Source: a virus
Length of the DNA stretch: 35,340 bases
IMG/VR virus record: IMGVR_UViG_3300028806_000027
Span: 1-35,340 of that record
Direction: 5' to 3' (one strand)
The notes beneath the pieces are model-generated. The model was not told the DNA's origin. It made no database searches and was given only the letters and a program-made list of their open reading frames with translations. Position numbers and translations under genes: made by a program. Below, piece by piece: positions 11,732-20,112 of this stretch. Position 1 is the stretch's first letter. Each line of letters starts with the position of its first letter.

Positions 11732-13281
11732 GCCTCTCAGATTTCAAGAAAAGAACTGCAATGCTAGAAGAGTCTAAAAACAAATCAACTGAAATACAAT
11801 TAACAATAAAAGATAATAGCATGATAATTCATGCAGGTGGCGGGGATAAAATATATGTACCGACAGCAACAGGTAATGTGGCTCATAATAATGATTTTTT
11901 TGTGCGTGTTATTATGGGACCTTACGGCAGTGGTAAAAGCACATGGGCAGCTACTGAAATCGTTAAACGAGCTTGTGAAGTCCCTAGATGGTATTCTGGA
12001 CGCAGAAAAAGCCGCTGGGGAATCGTACGCAATACAAGCGGCGAATTACAAAGTACAACGCTAGCAACATGGCTGGCATGGTTTGATGACTTGGGCGATG
12101 TAAGAAAAAGACAAAAGCCTATCCTGACTTATGAGCATTGTTTTAATGATGGCAATGGCGTAGTTGAATTAGAGCTTTTATTCATTGCATTAGATAGACC
12201 AGAGGATGTGCGTAAGATTAAATCGCTAGAACTGACGGGATGTTATATTAATGAATTGTCAGAGGTTCCCAAAGCTGCGTTAGCTCACATGAAAGGTCGT
12301 GTTAATCGCTATCCATCCAAAGCTTTTTGTTCACAACCGTATTGGTCTGGAATTATTGCAGATAGTAATCCTTGCGAAGATGACCACTGGATATACAAAG
12401 ACTTTGAAGAAAAACATACAGAACATCATGTTCTCTTTAAACAACCGCCTGGGTTGCTCAAAGACGAAAATGGTAAATGGGTACGCAATCCGAACGCAGA
12501 TAATGCCAATCATTTACCAGATAATTATTATGAAATGTTGGCAGCTGGTCAGTCTGAGGATTTTATTAAAGTATTCTGTTTAGGAGAATGGGGAACGGTT
12601 GGATTTGGCAAGCGTGTCTATCCTGAATTTAATCCTGACCTTCATGCTGTACAGGCATTAGAAGCAATCCAAGGTGAAAAATTAATAGCGTCCTGGGATT
12701 TTGGTTTAACCCCAGCATGTGTTATATCACAATTATCGGCGCGTGGTCAGCTGATGGTATTAAAAGAATATGTGGGTGACGGAATGGGCATTAGAACATT
12801 TGCTGAATCTATCGTTATACCTGGATTATTAAGAGATTTTCCATATTGTAAGGTAGGAATATCTGTAGCAGATCCAGCTGGAAATGCGCGCAATGAAATT
12901 GTAGAAGAAATGTCCTGCATTGGGGAATTATCATCATTAGGTATACCAACAACAAGTGCTAGAACAAATGATATTGACCCTAGATTAGGTTCAGTCAGAT
13001 ATTTTTTAAATAAGATGATTGATGGTAAACCAGCATTTATATTAGATAGAAAAAATTGCCCTACCTTATTTAAAGGATTTGTTAAAGATTATGTATATGC
13101 TAGGCTAGCTGTGAGTGGAGAAGAGCGCTTTAAGGATAAACCAAATAAAAATATGGCTTCTCATCCTATGGATGCGTTAGGTTATGCTTGCCTCGAAGTA
13201 GCAAGTGATAGGATAATGGCTGATAAAATGGTTGGTAAGGAATCAGAAAATATGTTCAATCCGGTCTTTCGATGGCAGTGA
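11728..13281 (+). CDS. terL: Terminase large subunit
   Basis: 517-residue packaging motor. The ATPase domain shows Walker A (GPYGSGKS, residues ~69-76), a following WAATEIVKRA helix, and a Walker B-like block (SLELTGCYINELSEVPKAAL, ~171-190). The C-terminal nuclease domain starts at LIASWDFGLTPACVI (conserved Asp ~330), includes VGISVADPAG and ends with SHPMDALGYACLE. Length is normal. ATGA overlap with the zinc-ribbon gene. Its last codons, FRWQ-stop, are repeated after the downstream HNH gene, which suggests the HNH gene inserted at the end of terL. Confidence 0.93.
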   Translation: MSLSDFKKRTAMLEESKNKSTEIQLTIKDNSMIIHAGGGDKIYVPTATGNVAHNNDFFVRVIMGPYGSGKSTWAATEIVKRACEVPRWYSGRRKSRWGIVRNTSGELQSTTLATWLAWFDDLGDVRKRQKPILTYEHCFNDGNGVVELELLFIALDRPEDVRKIKSLELTGCYINELSEVPKAALAHMKGRVNRYPSKAFCSQPYWSGIIADSNPCEDDHWIYKDFEEKHTEHHVLFKQPPGLLKDENGKWVRNPNADNANHLPDNYYEMLAAGQSEDFIKVFCLGEWGTVGFGKRVYPEFNPDLHAVQALEAIQGEKLIASWDFGLTPACVISQLSARGQLMVLKEYVGDGMGIRTFAESIVIPGLLRDFPYCKVGISVADPAGNARNEIVEEMSCIGELSSLGIPTTSARTNDIDPRLGSVRYFLNKMIDGKPAFILDRKNCPTLFKGFVKDYVYARLAVSGEERFKDKPNKNMASHPMDALGYACLEVASDRIMADKMVGKESENMFNPVFRWQ

Positions 13282-13292
13282 GATAACTAATA

Positions 13293-13895
13293 ATGAAATG
13301 TTCAATAGATATATGTGATAGAGAAGCTAAAAAGAGAAATCTTTGCCTTGCGCATTATGAAAGATTCATAAGGAATGGAGAAGATTTTGATAGGTCGCCA
13401 ATTGTAGATGTTAAATGCATGAAATCAAAGTTTACATCCAAAATTGGGATGCCAAACGATAATGGTTGCATGGAATGGCTGGGATGGAAAAACAAACATG
13501 GTTATGGGAAGTTCAGTGTAGGTTCTAAATACGCATTTGCACATAGATATTCGTATGAATTTCATATTGGTGCGATACCAGTTGGATTGTTTGTTTGTCA
13601 TTCGTGCGATAATCGTGGGTGTGTAGCACCGCAGCACTTATGGTTAGGAACTAACATAGAAAATCAACAAGATATGCGGAATAAAGGAAGACAAAATCAT
13701 CATAGAGGGCCATTACCCAACATCCAGGGATTAAAGCATATCAATGCCAAACTAACTGAAGACAAAGTTAAAGATATAAAAATTAAACTACTCAAAGGCA
13801 TTAAAGGGACAATAATCGCAAGAAAGTATAATGTATCTGATCAGACCATATATGACATAAAAAATGGCAAAAATTGGAAGCATGTCAATATTTAG
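13293..13895 (+). CDS. HNH homing-type endonuclease
   Basis: 200 residues. The N-terminus has a zinc-knuckle-like CSIDICDREAKKRNLCLAHY, typical of phage HNH proteins. The HNH_3-type core runs NGCMEWLGWKNKHGYGKFSV, YAFAHRYSYEFHIGAIP, VCHSCDNRGCVAPQHLWLG and NIENQQDM (His ~110 and the CHSC...CVAPQHL zinc/active region). The C-terminus has a DNA-binding HTH (GTIIARKYNVSDQTIYDIKN). It begins 12 nt after terL with a weak ribosome site, the usual place for free-standing homing endonucleases that cut the neighbouring gene in related phages. Confidence 0.88.
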   Translation: MKCSIDICDREAKKRNLCLAHYERFIRNGEDFDRSPIVDVKCMKSKFTSKIGMPNDNGCMEWLGWKNKHGYGKFSVGSKYAFAHRYSYEFHIGAIPVGLFVCHSCDNRGCVAPQHLWLGTNIENQQDMRNKGRQNHHRGPLPNIQGLKHINAKLTEDKVKDIKIKLLKGIKGTIIARKYNVSDQTIYDIKNGKNWKHVNI

Positions 13896-13905
13896 ATGGC
13901 AATAA
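13882..13905 (+). repeat. Second copy of the terL 3' end
   Basis: ATGTCAATATTTAGATGGCAA then TAA reads MSIFRWQ-stop, against the terL ending NPVFRWQ-stop. The DNA at 13891-13913 matches 13267-13289 at 19 of 23 positions, including the bases after the stop. It overlaps the HNH stop in another frame. It looks like the displaced original terL end, left behind when the HNH gene arrived with its own copy. Confidence 0.6.
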
Positions 13906-14044
13906 AATAACTATGTTTACAATTTATAAAAAACAAAGCCCCAATAAAATTAGAGATATAAATATTGCTATTGAGTATCATAATACTGGCCAAAGTCTAC
14001 GTACGATAGGGGATAAATATGGTATGTCCAGTTCTAGAGTTTAT

Positions 14045-14265
14045 CATAATACGTCGTAAAACCTCGTGCTTTAGGTCGAGGATATAAGACGCGAGTAAAA
14101 AAGTTTGCAAAGTAAATAATCTTTGCTATGCTGGTTCTTGTCGCCGATAACCAAGACGATCTACCGCCGGGCAGGCGGGATGTAATGCTTGTGGAGTGGA
14201 ATGCATAAGCACCACTGTGAAGCAAGAACCGGAATCACCTTCCTTTAGGTCGGTGAGGATGTCAA
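14045..14265 (+). mobile_element. Non-autonomous IS200/IS605-like element, copy 2
   Basis: From 14052 to 14265 it is identical to 2570-2783 except for two single-base differences (A for G at 14060, G for C at 14131). Left hairpin 14062-14081, right hairpin 14235-14256, GAAT at 14232-14235, end TCAA at 14262-14265. It is in the same orientation as copy 1 and is also preceded by GTTTAT (14039-14044). No transposase is encoded. Confidence 0.72.
14133..14265 (+). ncRNA. Omega-RNA-like scaffold (copy 2), candidate
   Basis: It carries the same GGTTCTTG/CAAGAACC closing stem (14133-14140, 14223-14230), internal hairpins and tnpB-like terminal codons as copy 1. The sequence that would serve as guide starts at 14266 (cgatttaaaatgctaa) and differs from copy 1, as expected for insertion-site-defined guides. 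Activity would need a TnpB supplied by the host. Confidence 0.5.
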
Positions 14266-14328
14266 CGATTTAAAATGCTAAACTTAGCGTAAACATTAAC
14301 TTATTAACACCGTAAAGGAGTGATTCAA

Positions 14329-14589
14329 ATGACTACCCAAGCAGCAGTCGATCTGATATTAAATTTTGCAGGCCAGAACAATGAAGTTGTGCCAAGATTA
14401 GGTAGATTATATGCCCCTAATAATACATTGTCTCAAGTCTCAACAGCTGGGTTCCTAGATGCTTATTTAAAAGCCAATAGCAACCCACTTTTAGCTACCG
14501 ATTTGGTTGCAGCTGTTGCAAGCAATGGCACGCAATGGTATAAATGTGTATTTACTGCAGGATCTTGTCAGTTAACTGTTTTACCATAA
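14329..14589 (+). CDS. Small protein of unknown function before portal
   Basis: 86 residues from ATG 14329, with AAGGAG 8 nt upstream (the GTG at 14320 lies in that site). MTTQAAVDLILNFAGQNNEV, later LSQVSTAGFLDAYLKANSNP and a C-terminal WYKCVFTAGSCQLTV. It is Ala/Asn-rich, neutral and likely folded, and could be a virion protein. No family recognised. Confidence 0.68.
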   Translation: MTTQAAVDLILNFAGQNNEVVPRLGRLYAPNNTLSQVSTAGFLDAYLKANSNPLLATDLVAAVASNGTQWYKCVFTAGSCQLTVLP

Positions 14590-14609
14590 ACCAAAGAGGA
14601 GTAGTAGTA

Positions 14610-14831
14610 ATGAACTTAAGTCAAGCCCTAGAAGAGTTACAAGCCGGTAAATGTATGTCTCGTGAAGCGTGGTTATATGACGATGGGTATTTAAAGATTT
14701 TACCGGGCATGAGCGATGTCTGGAAAATTATGTTAAAACCTAATGCAGGCAATTACATCTTTACTATAGCCGATTTACAAGCAACGGACTGGAAAGAGTT
14801 TGAGTTAGCAGAGGTCCACACTAACGATTAG
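14610..14831 (+). CDS. DUF2829 / Tad2-like protein, candidate anti-defence
   Basis: 73 residues with the DUF2829 pattern: NLSQALEELQAGKCMSREAW at the N-terminus and FTIADLQATDWKEFE at the C-terminus (family form: F..AL..L..GK.v.R..W ... y....aDLlA.DWe). Tad2 proteins, which belong to this family, sequester the cyclic-nucleotide-like signal of Thoeris and some CBASS defences. AGGAG lies before the ATG. The longer frame from 14544 is rejected. Whether this member keeps the ligand pocket cannot be judged by eye. Confidence 0.7.
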   Translation: MNLSQALEELQAGKCMSREAWLYDDGYLKILPGMSDVWKIMLKPNAGNYIFTIADLQATDWKEFELAEVHTND

Positions 14832-14860
14832 TGTAATCATCTAAATAATAAGGTTATAGT

Positions 14861-17083
14861 ATGGAAACTATTAGCGATCAAATGCCGGTTGATGAAATTG
14901 AAGCAATCAACGAGAAGTTATTTGAGAGACTTTCAGATGCTGGAATTGATGAAGCTGAAGTTTTAAGAAAATGCCGTGAGGATTTGGTGCTTTGGGACGG
15001 CTATTTTGATGAGAATGTGGTACGTGGACGCGATGACATGAACTTTCTTTTACGCGACCAGTGGTCAGCTGTAGAACGTTCCGAATTCTCCCGACTATTT
15101 AAGCCTGCTATGACATTTAATAAGCTCTATGATGTTACTAAAAAGATAGCTGGAGAGCAGAGAAAGAACAAACCAGACCTAATGGTTCGTTCGCTAACTG
15201 GTAAATCTAAGCAGCAGCAGATTGATATGAGAGCTGATTTAGTACGTACTATTGCCTATCGTAATCAGAATGACTTAGTGTATCAAACAGCATTTAAATC
15301 AGCTCTGACGATGGGTTTTGGGGCTTTTGAGATATGTCTTGATTACGAAAGCCCCACTTCATTTAAACAAATGGTAAAATATGAGCTAATCCCTGATGCT
15401 GCACGTACGAGTTTCGACCCATGCGCCATGAAGCCACATAAAGGAGACGGTAACTTCTGTTCACGCCAGTATCTATATACCAAACAGGAATTCTACGCTA
15501 CATATCCGCATGTGATGAATCCTGTGTCATATTCTGATCCACGCTCTCTCTTAGACTTCCAGTGGGAAACTAGAGATACTATTGTTGTTTGTAAATATAC
15601 ACGTAAAGAATGGTTCCCCGTGAAACTATTTTTGTTATCTGACGGTCAAAGCGTAACAGAAGATGAATGGGAAGAAATGCAAATTAATCTTAAATTTAAA
15701 GAAAAATTGGCTGATTCCTCTGAGGTAGTAGGAGATATAATCCGAAAAGGTATTCCGCGCATAATCGGTGAGCGCATGAGTAAAGATTATTTTATTCGCC
15801 AATATGTATTAACTCAGAACCAGGTAATAGAGTTTACAGACTGGCCGAGTAGACATCTACCGATAATATTTGTTGATGGCGATAGCAATTATATTAATGG
15901 CAAGCAATACACACGTTCATTTATTCATGAAGCGCGAGATTCCCAAAGATTTGTCAACTATGTAGGGTCTGAAATTGCCGCAGAAATTAAGAATCGCAGA
16001 CGTGAGCAATGGCTTGGTACACCTGATAACATTCTTGGAAACGAACAACTCTGGCGTAATCCTGAATTGCAATCAGGTATATTAATAGCTAAACCAGACC
16101 CTAAAACAGGAATGATGCCGACTAAGCAGCCACCGTGGGAGCTCTCACAGACCTTATTGCAACAGTTCCAGCGTGGTTGCCAGGACATGCGCGAAATTCT
16201 AGGATTTTCAGAGAATGAGCAGCTACAAGGTCACGATATGTCGGGGAAAGCTCGGCGAGAACGTAAACTCGAAGGCTCGATGTCTGCTTACGTATGGTTT
16301 GATAACTTAAACCAGGCTGTTGAGCAGGGTGGAAGGGTAGTACTAGACTTATTACCAGTGATAATTGGTGACTTCGAACGGTCAATGGTTGTATCTAAAG
16401 CGGATGGACGCACCGAATCATTAACTTTAAATAAACAAGTTGGTGAATCAGATGATGGCGAACCGATGCGGGAGAATGTGCTAGATAGTGGCGATTATGA
16501 TATTGAGATTGATGTTGGTCCGAGCTTCGCTGTGCAACGTGATATTGCGTTAGAGTACTTTCAAAATACTACTGCACAGAATCCACAGGTATTTAACCTC
16601 ATTGCCGATCTATGGGCTGATAACTTAGATATACAACAACGTGATCAGGTGAAGGAAAGATTAAAAACTTTAGTTCCCCCAGAAATAATAGCGCAATCTG
16701 AAGGGAAACCCCCCCCACCTAAACAACCTAATCCACAAGAAGTTGCTATGCAACAGCAAATGCAAATGATGCAAGAAGAAATGAAGAACAAGCAGGCTGA
16801 GGTTCAAATTAAGATGCAAAAATTGCAACTTGAACAAGAAGAACTTCAATTGAAGAAAGCCGAAATGTTATTAAAAGCTCAAAAGGTACAACTTGATAGC
16901 CAATTAGATATCTATAATCATCAAGCTAATCTAGAGAAGACTAGATTAGCTCATGGATTAGATAAAGAAAAAGCAGAATCTAAATTTTCAGGCGATTTAG
17001 CAAAAGTATTAGCTGATTTGCATAAACAAGAACGACAACACGATCATGAGAAGCATTTAGAAAAAAATAATTCTACTGATTAA
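14861..17083 (+). CDS. Portal protein, P22 gp1-like
   Basis: 740 residues, the size of P22-type portals, which form the dodecameric DNA channel at one capsid vertex. Family-like stretches include FLLRDQWSAVERSEFSRLFK, PAMTFNKLYDVTKKIAGEQR and KNKPDLMVRSLTG near the N-terminus, ALTMGFGAFEICLDYESP, and RQYVLTQNQVIEFTDWPSRH in the core. The last ~120 residues are a Gln/Lys-rich coiled coil (QQQMQMMQEEMKNKQAEVQI) comparable with the long helical barrel of P22 portal. AAGG before ATG. Followed by scaffold and coat as in P22. Confidence 0.92.
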   Translation: METISDQMPVDEIEAINEKLFERLSDAGIDEAEVLRKCREDLVLWDGYFDENVVRGRDDMNFLLRDQWSAVERSEFSRLFKPAMTFNKLYDVTKKIAGEQRKNKPDLMVRSLTGKSKQQQIDMRADLVRTIAYRNQNDLVYQTAFKSALTMGFGAFEICLDYESPTSFKQMVKYELIPDAARTSFDPCAMKPHKGDGNFCSRQYLYTKQEFYATYPHVMNPVSYSDPRSLLDFQWETRDTIVVCKYTRKEWFPVKLFLLSDGQSVTEDEWEEMQINLKFKEKLADSSEVVGDIIRKGIPRIIGERMSKDYFIRQYVLTQNQVIEFTDWPSRHLPIIFVDGDSNYINGKQYTRSFIHEARDSQRFVNYVGSEIAAEIKNRRREQWLGTPDNILGNEQLWRNPELQSGILIAKPDPKTGMMPTKQPPWELSQTLLQQFQRGCQDMREILGFSENEQLQGHDMSGKARRERKLEGSMSAYVWFDNLNQAVEQGGRVVLDLLPVIIGDFERSMVVSKADGRTESLTLNKQVGESDDGEPMRENVLDSGDYDIEIDVGPSFAVQRDIALEYFQNTTAQNPQVFNLIADLWADNLDIQQRDQVKERLKTLVPPEIIAQSEGKPPPPKQPNPQEVAMQQQMQMMQEEMKNKQAEVQIKMQKLQLEQEELQLKKAEMLLKAQKVQLDSQLDIYNHQANLEKTRLAHGLDKEKAESKFSGDLAKVLADLHKQERQHDHEKHLEKNNSTD

Positions 17084-17134
17084 ATTTTAAATATGCGTAA
17101 GCTGATTCTAATATTTCAAAGGAATAAATAAATA

Positions 17135-17356
17135 ATGGAATTCAAAGCTGGCGACATAGTATATTGGTTTGCCTTTGACGAGGACAGGATTGTCGGGGTA
17201 AATGAAGATGTGATTATTGCTTTTATCAATAAAAAAGCATTAATGATGAAAGCCGATCATCTTGTGCCATTATCTCTTTTATTTAAAAGCGAAATAGTTT
17301 GCGAAGATGCAAATACTAGAAGCTTCTCAATTTTAAATACACGCCCTCACTTATAA
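17135..17356 (+). CDS. Small F-K-x-G-D family protein (second copy)
   Basis: 73 residues, MEFKAGDIVYWFAFDEDRIV..., with AGGA upstream. Its N-terminus matches the early gene at 2830 (FKEGDIVYYF). The rest differs and includes KKALMMKADHLVPLSLLF. It interrupts the portal-scaffold order and may be a transferred or duplicated accessory gene. Role unknown. Confidence 0.62.
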   Translation: MEFKAGDIVYWFAFDEDRIVGVNEDVIIAFINKKALMMKADHLVPLSLLFKSEIVCEDANTRSFSILNTRPHL

Positions 17357-17443
17357 ATATTCTAATCAAGTCATACCAATAAGGTGTAATTCCATATAAT
17401 ATATGCCATAATGGTATTAACAAGAATTCTTTCTTAGGGTTTC

Positions 17444-17461
17444 AAGTCAACCGTATGACTT
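17444..17461 (+). promoter_or_regulatory. Hairpin in the portal-scaffold gap
   Basis: AAGTCA (17444-17449) and TGACTT (17456-17461) flank a 6-nt loop. CTTAGGG occurs on both sides (17434-17440 and 17459-17465). The 143-bp gap (17357-17499) has no gene. It may hold a regulatory site or leader for the abundant scaffold/coat mRNA. No good promoter was found. Confidence 0.35.
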
Positions 17462-17499
17462 AGGGCATATTAAGTGTCAGATGTGGAGCATAGATTTTT

Positions 17500-18315
17500 A
17501 TGAGTGAAGATACAAACGCTTTAGCCGAAAGTTTAAGCGGCGATAATGAAAATGATGTTAGGAATGATAGTCAGGGCCCAGGGGAAACCGAAGAGCTAGC
17601 AACTTTAGAGGAATCTAACAACGGTCTTGGCGATGATCCTCATAGCATTAAAAAACGCTTAGGGATGCAAGCTAAAAAACACCAGCGCGAAATGCGGGAA
17701 ATGCGGGATCAAATGTCCCAAATGCACGCAATGATGCAAGGTGGTAATAATGCTAATCCCAACGCATCAAGTTATCAGCCAGAACCTTATCCGTCGCCAG
17801 GCCAGCCTAACCCGCCAGCTATGTCGGAACAGGATAAAATACAGTATGCGGTACGCCATGCTTTAGGAATGCGAGAGCACGAACAAAGACAGGCAGAAGA
17901 AGCCCAAAAGCAGGCTCATGTACATAAGCAATATAAGCGCTTAAATGATGAGTTTGATAAGGCTTCTGACAAGTATGAAGACTTTGACGAAGTGGTTAGA
18001 GGGGATGACGTCCCGTTTACAGAGCACGTTAGAGATGCTTTATTACTCGTTAATAATCCCGTAGAGGTAGCTTATAAATTAGGCAAAAATCCATCTGAAC
18101 TCCAAAGAATATCTAAACTCCATCCTTTAGATCAGGCAAGAGAAGTTAATAAACTTTCATTTTCTCTGATGGGTGGCACAAGTGGAAAAACCCAGTCATC
18201 CAGAACAACGCCATTGGGCAATGTCAGAGTAAATCCAGGAGCTTCTCAAGCCGTTACGGACAAGACCCCTGTTTCTAGTATTAGATCCAGGATGAAGGCT
18301 GGCGACTGGAAATAA
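17500..18315 (+). CDS. Scaffolding protein
   Basis: 271 residues, acidic, Gln/Glu/Met-rich and largely helical or disordered, as scaffolding proteins are. N-terminal acidic tail, helical REMREMRDQMSQMHAMMQGG (~67-86), a Pro/Asn linker, a long helix QRQAEEAQKQAHVHKQYKRL, and a basic C-terminal end (SSIRSRMKAGDWK) where P22 scaffold binds coat. It is assigned from position between portal and coat and from composition, since scaffold sequences diverge too far for motif recognition. The ribosome site is distant (GGAG 12 nt). Confidence 0.8.
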   Translation: MSEDTNALAESLSGDNENDVRNDSQGPGETEELATLEESNNGLGDDPHSIKKRLGMQAKKHQREMREMRDQMSQMHAMMQGGNNANPNASSYQPEPYPSPGQPNPPAMSEQDKIQYAVRHALGMREHEQRQAEEAQKQAHVHKQYKRLNDEFDKASDKYEDFDEVVRGDDVPFTEHVRDALLLVNNPVEVAYKLGKNPSELQRISKLHPLDQAREVNKLSFSLMGGTSGKTQSSRTTPLGNVRVNPGASQAVTDKTPVSSIRSRMKAGDWK

Positions 18316-18362
18316 AATAATTATAGCCATTCGCCATTTAATTTTAAATGGAGACCTATAGA

Positions 18363-19580
18363 ATGACTACTGTTAACCAATTTATTACAACTGATTTGGT
18401 ATCTAATACCGCTCTGGCTATGTTTGCGAATAACGCACCATTTGTCATGACGGCCTCAAGAATTTACCAAGACGATTTCGTTTCATCTGGCTATAAAATC
18501 GGTGATACCTTACAGGTAAGAAGACAAAACCACTTTATTGTTGGCGATGGAAGTGTCGCAACACCTCAGTCAATTATAGAAACTGTGGAAACCATTGTTG
18601 TTAACCATCAATATAATGCTTTGATTGCTTATACCATACAGGATTTATCTTTAAGAATTGAAGACTTTTCCCGTATATTTATAGCACCTGCTATCCAAGA
18701 AATTATTACGCAGATGGAAAAAGATATAGGTTCTGCCGCTGAGCAAGAACTTAATTTCTTCACTGGTACTGCTGGCGTAGCTATTAACTCTTTTACCACC
18801 GTTGATACGGCTGGAGCTAAATTATTAGAGCAAGGTGTTAATATTGCATCCGATGCTTATCTAGCTATGACCGTTAGAGATGGCTCAAGCTTAAAAGGCG
18901 CATTATTAAACAACTTCACTCCTGTATTCAACGAGGATATAGTAAGGAGCTCTGCAATTGGCCATTTATCTTATTTTGATATTTTCCAATCTCAAAATAT
19001 TAAACGCCACACCGCAGGAGCTGGACCAACTCTTTACTCAGCTGATACGTTACTTGTTAATGGGGCGGTATCATCTGGATCAACTATTATTCTCAGTGGG
19101 GCTACTGATAATATTACTAATTATTTTGTGGTTGGGGATGTAATTTCTATCGCCGGGGTTGATTCGGTGAACCCTGTTGGTCGTGGTGATACTGGCCAAA
19201 ACATGCAATTTGTTGTAACTGCTAACGCAAGCTCTAATGGTAGTAATGCGGTAACGCTATCTGTTGCTCCGAGCATTATATCTGATACTACTAATCCAAA
19301 TCAAAACGTTACTAATGCAGTACCAACAGGTGCGGCCGTAACGGTAGTAGGATCGCATAATGTAAATGTAGCCTATCCGTCAAGAGGGCTAGATATCGTG
19401 TGCCCACCCCTCTATAAGTTGCAGGTGCCCTATGCATCCGTTGCGGTTGATCCTGAAACAGGATTGTCATTAGCGGTGACACAAACTGGAGATATACTAG
19501 GATATCAAAACTATATGCGTTTAGACTTATTATGTGGCTTCTTATGGCATCCACAATACGCAGTGAGAGTATTATCATAA
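18363..19580 (+). CDS. Major coat protein, P22 gp5-like
   Basis: 405 residues from ATG 18363, chosen because GGAG sits 9 nt upstream. The ATG at 18348 is part of that site. P22-coat family marks: NTALAMFANNAPFVMTASRI near the N-terminus, KIGDTLQVRRQ, and the helix AIQEIITQMEKDIGSAAEQE. The middle insertion (~225-310, GSTIILSGATDNITNYFVVG) corresponds to the inserted I-domain region, and the end LRLDLLCGFLWHPQYAVRVL in form (YMRLDLLCGFLWHPQYAVRV) is typical. It follows scaffold directly. Confidence 0.92.
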   Translation: MTTVNQFITTDLVSNTALAMFANNAPFVMTASRIYQDDFVSSGYKIGDTLQVRRQNHFIVGDGSVATPQSIIETVETIVVNHQYNALIAYTIQDLSLRIEDFSRIFIAPAIQEIITQMEKDIGSAAEQELNFFTGTAGVAINSFTTVDTAGAKLLEQGVNIASDAYLAMTVRDGSSLKGALLNNFTPVFNEDIVRSSAIGHLSYFDIFQSQNIKRHTAGAGPTLYSADTLLVNGAVSSGSTIILSGATDNITNYFVVGDVISIAGVDSVNPVGRGDTGQNMQFVVTANASSNGSNAVTLSVAPSIISDTTNPNQNVTNAVPTGAAVTVVGSHNVNVAYPSRGLDIVCPPLYKLQVPYASVAVDPETGLSLAVTQTGDILGYQNYMRLDLLCGFLWHPQYAVRVLS

Positions 19581-19592
19581 AAGGAGATAGAC

Positions 19593-19823
19593 ATGTTAAC
19601 TTGTGTTTATCATGCCCTGGGTAATATGATCGTAGTTGAAGATGACGAAGCTCAACGCCTGTTTGATACAGGCGTTTGGTTTAACAGTCCTAAAACAGCA
19701 CGTGAATATAAAGCTAAAGTTGAGCAAGACATTTTAAACGAGAAGGCTCAAGAAAAGCTACAACTAGCAAAGCTTAATGACAGAATCAAAGATAAAGTAA
19801 AGGGGAAGAAAAATGAAAGATAA
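19593..19823 (+). CDS. Small protein after coat
   Basis: 76 residues, MLTCVYHALGNMIVVEDDEA..., then DTGVWFNSPKTAREYKAKVE and a Lys/Glu helical tail. AGGAG before ATG. P22-like phages often carry a small neck or head-associated protein here. The fold seems to be a small beta domain plus helix. Overlaps the next gene by 11 nt. Confidence 0.65.
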   Translation: MLTCVYHALGNMIVVEDDEAQRLFDTGVWFNSPKTAREYKAKVEQDILNEKAQEKLQLAKLNDRIKDKVKGKKNER

Positions 19824-20043
19824 TAAAAAAGTTGAGTCTAACAATGCATTTGTAAGACGCGAAGAAGCTAAGTTAAAAACCATGATGGGCGGACGTCCTA
19901 AAATGAAAGCTGAAATGGAAAAGTTCAATGCTTATATGAGCAATGATGGCATGGCAGCTGAAGATTTTGGTCGCAAGCTATGCAGTGGACTTGATGATGC
20001 TTTCCCAGCTAACTTCAACTCAGCAGTTGACCATTTAAAATAG
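19813..20043 (+). CDS. Small helical protein after coat
   Basis: 76 residues, basic N-terminus (MKDNKKVESNNAFVRREEAK) and helical middle with KLCSGLDDAFPANFNSAVDH at the end. GGGG upstream. Translationally overlapping with the previous gene. Ends the coat transcript, since a strong terminator follows 9 nt later. No family recognised. Confidence 0.65.
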   Translation: MKDNKKVESNNAFVRREEAKLKTMMGGRPKMKAEMEKFNAYMSNDGMAAEDFGRKLCSGLDDAFPANFNSAVDHLK

Positions 20044-20051
20044 GTAGGTGG

Positions 20052-20085
20052 AATCGACATATGCTCTCCCATATGTCGATTTTTT
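20052..20085 (+). terminator. Strong rho-independent terminator
   Basis: AATCGACATATG (20052-20063), a 6-nt loop and CATATGTCGATT (20070-20081), then T's to 20085. It is a textbook intrinsic terminator that separates the coat group from the tail group. This implies a further promoter or partial read-through for the tail genes. Confidence 0.85.
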
Positions 20086-20112
20086 ACTCTTATTTATACA
20101 TGAGGGAAGGTC

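Larger units (their letters stand above)
13913..14292 (+). pseudogene. Small HTH gene interrupted by element copy 2
   Basis: The frame from ATG 13913 (MFTIYKKQSPNKIRDINIAI) now stops at 14059, inside the element. Its core IEYHNTGQSLRTIGDKYGMS then SSRVY is a helix-turn-helix like sigma-region-4 or nuclease-associated HTHs. Removing 14045-14265 keeps the frame and gives RVY-RFKMLNLA-stop at 14290-14292, ~52 residues. It may be a small regulator or the DNA-binding tail of a former homing nuclease. Confidence 0.5.

Noticed and set aside
13293-13895. Retron, reverse transcriptase or toxin-antitoxin system near the duplicated elements
   Set aside because: The only enzyme-like gene there is an HNH nuclease, with no RT, toxin or antitoxin motif.
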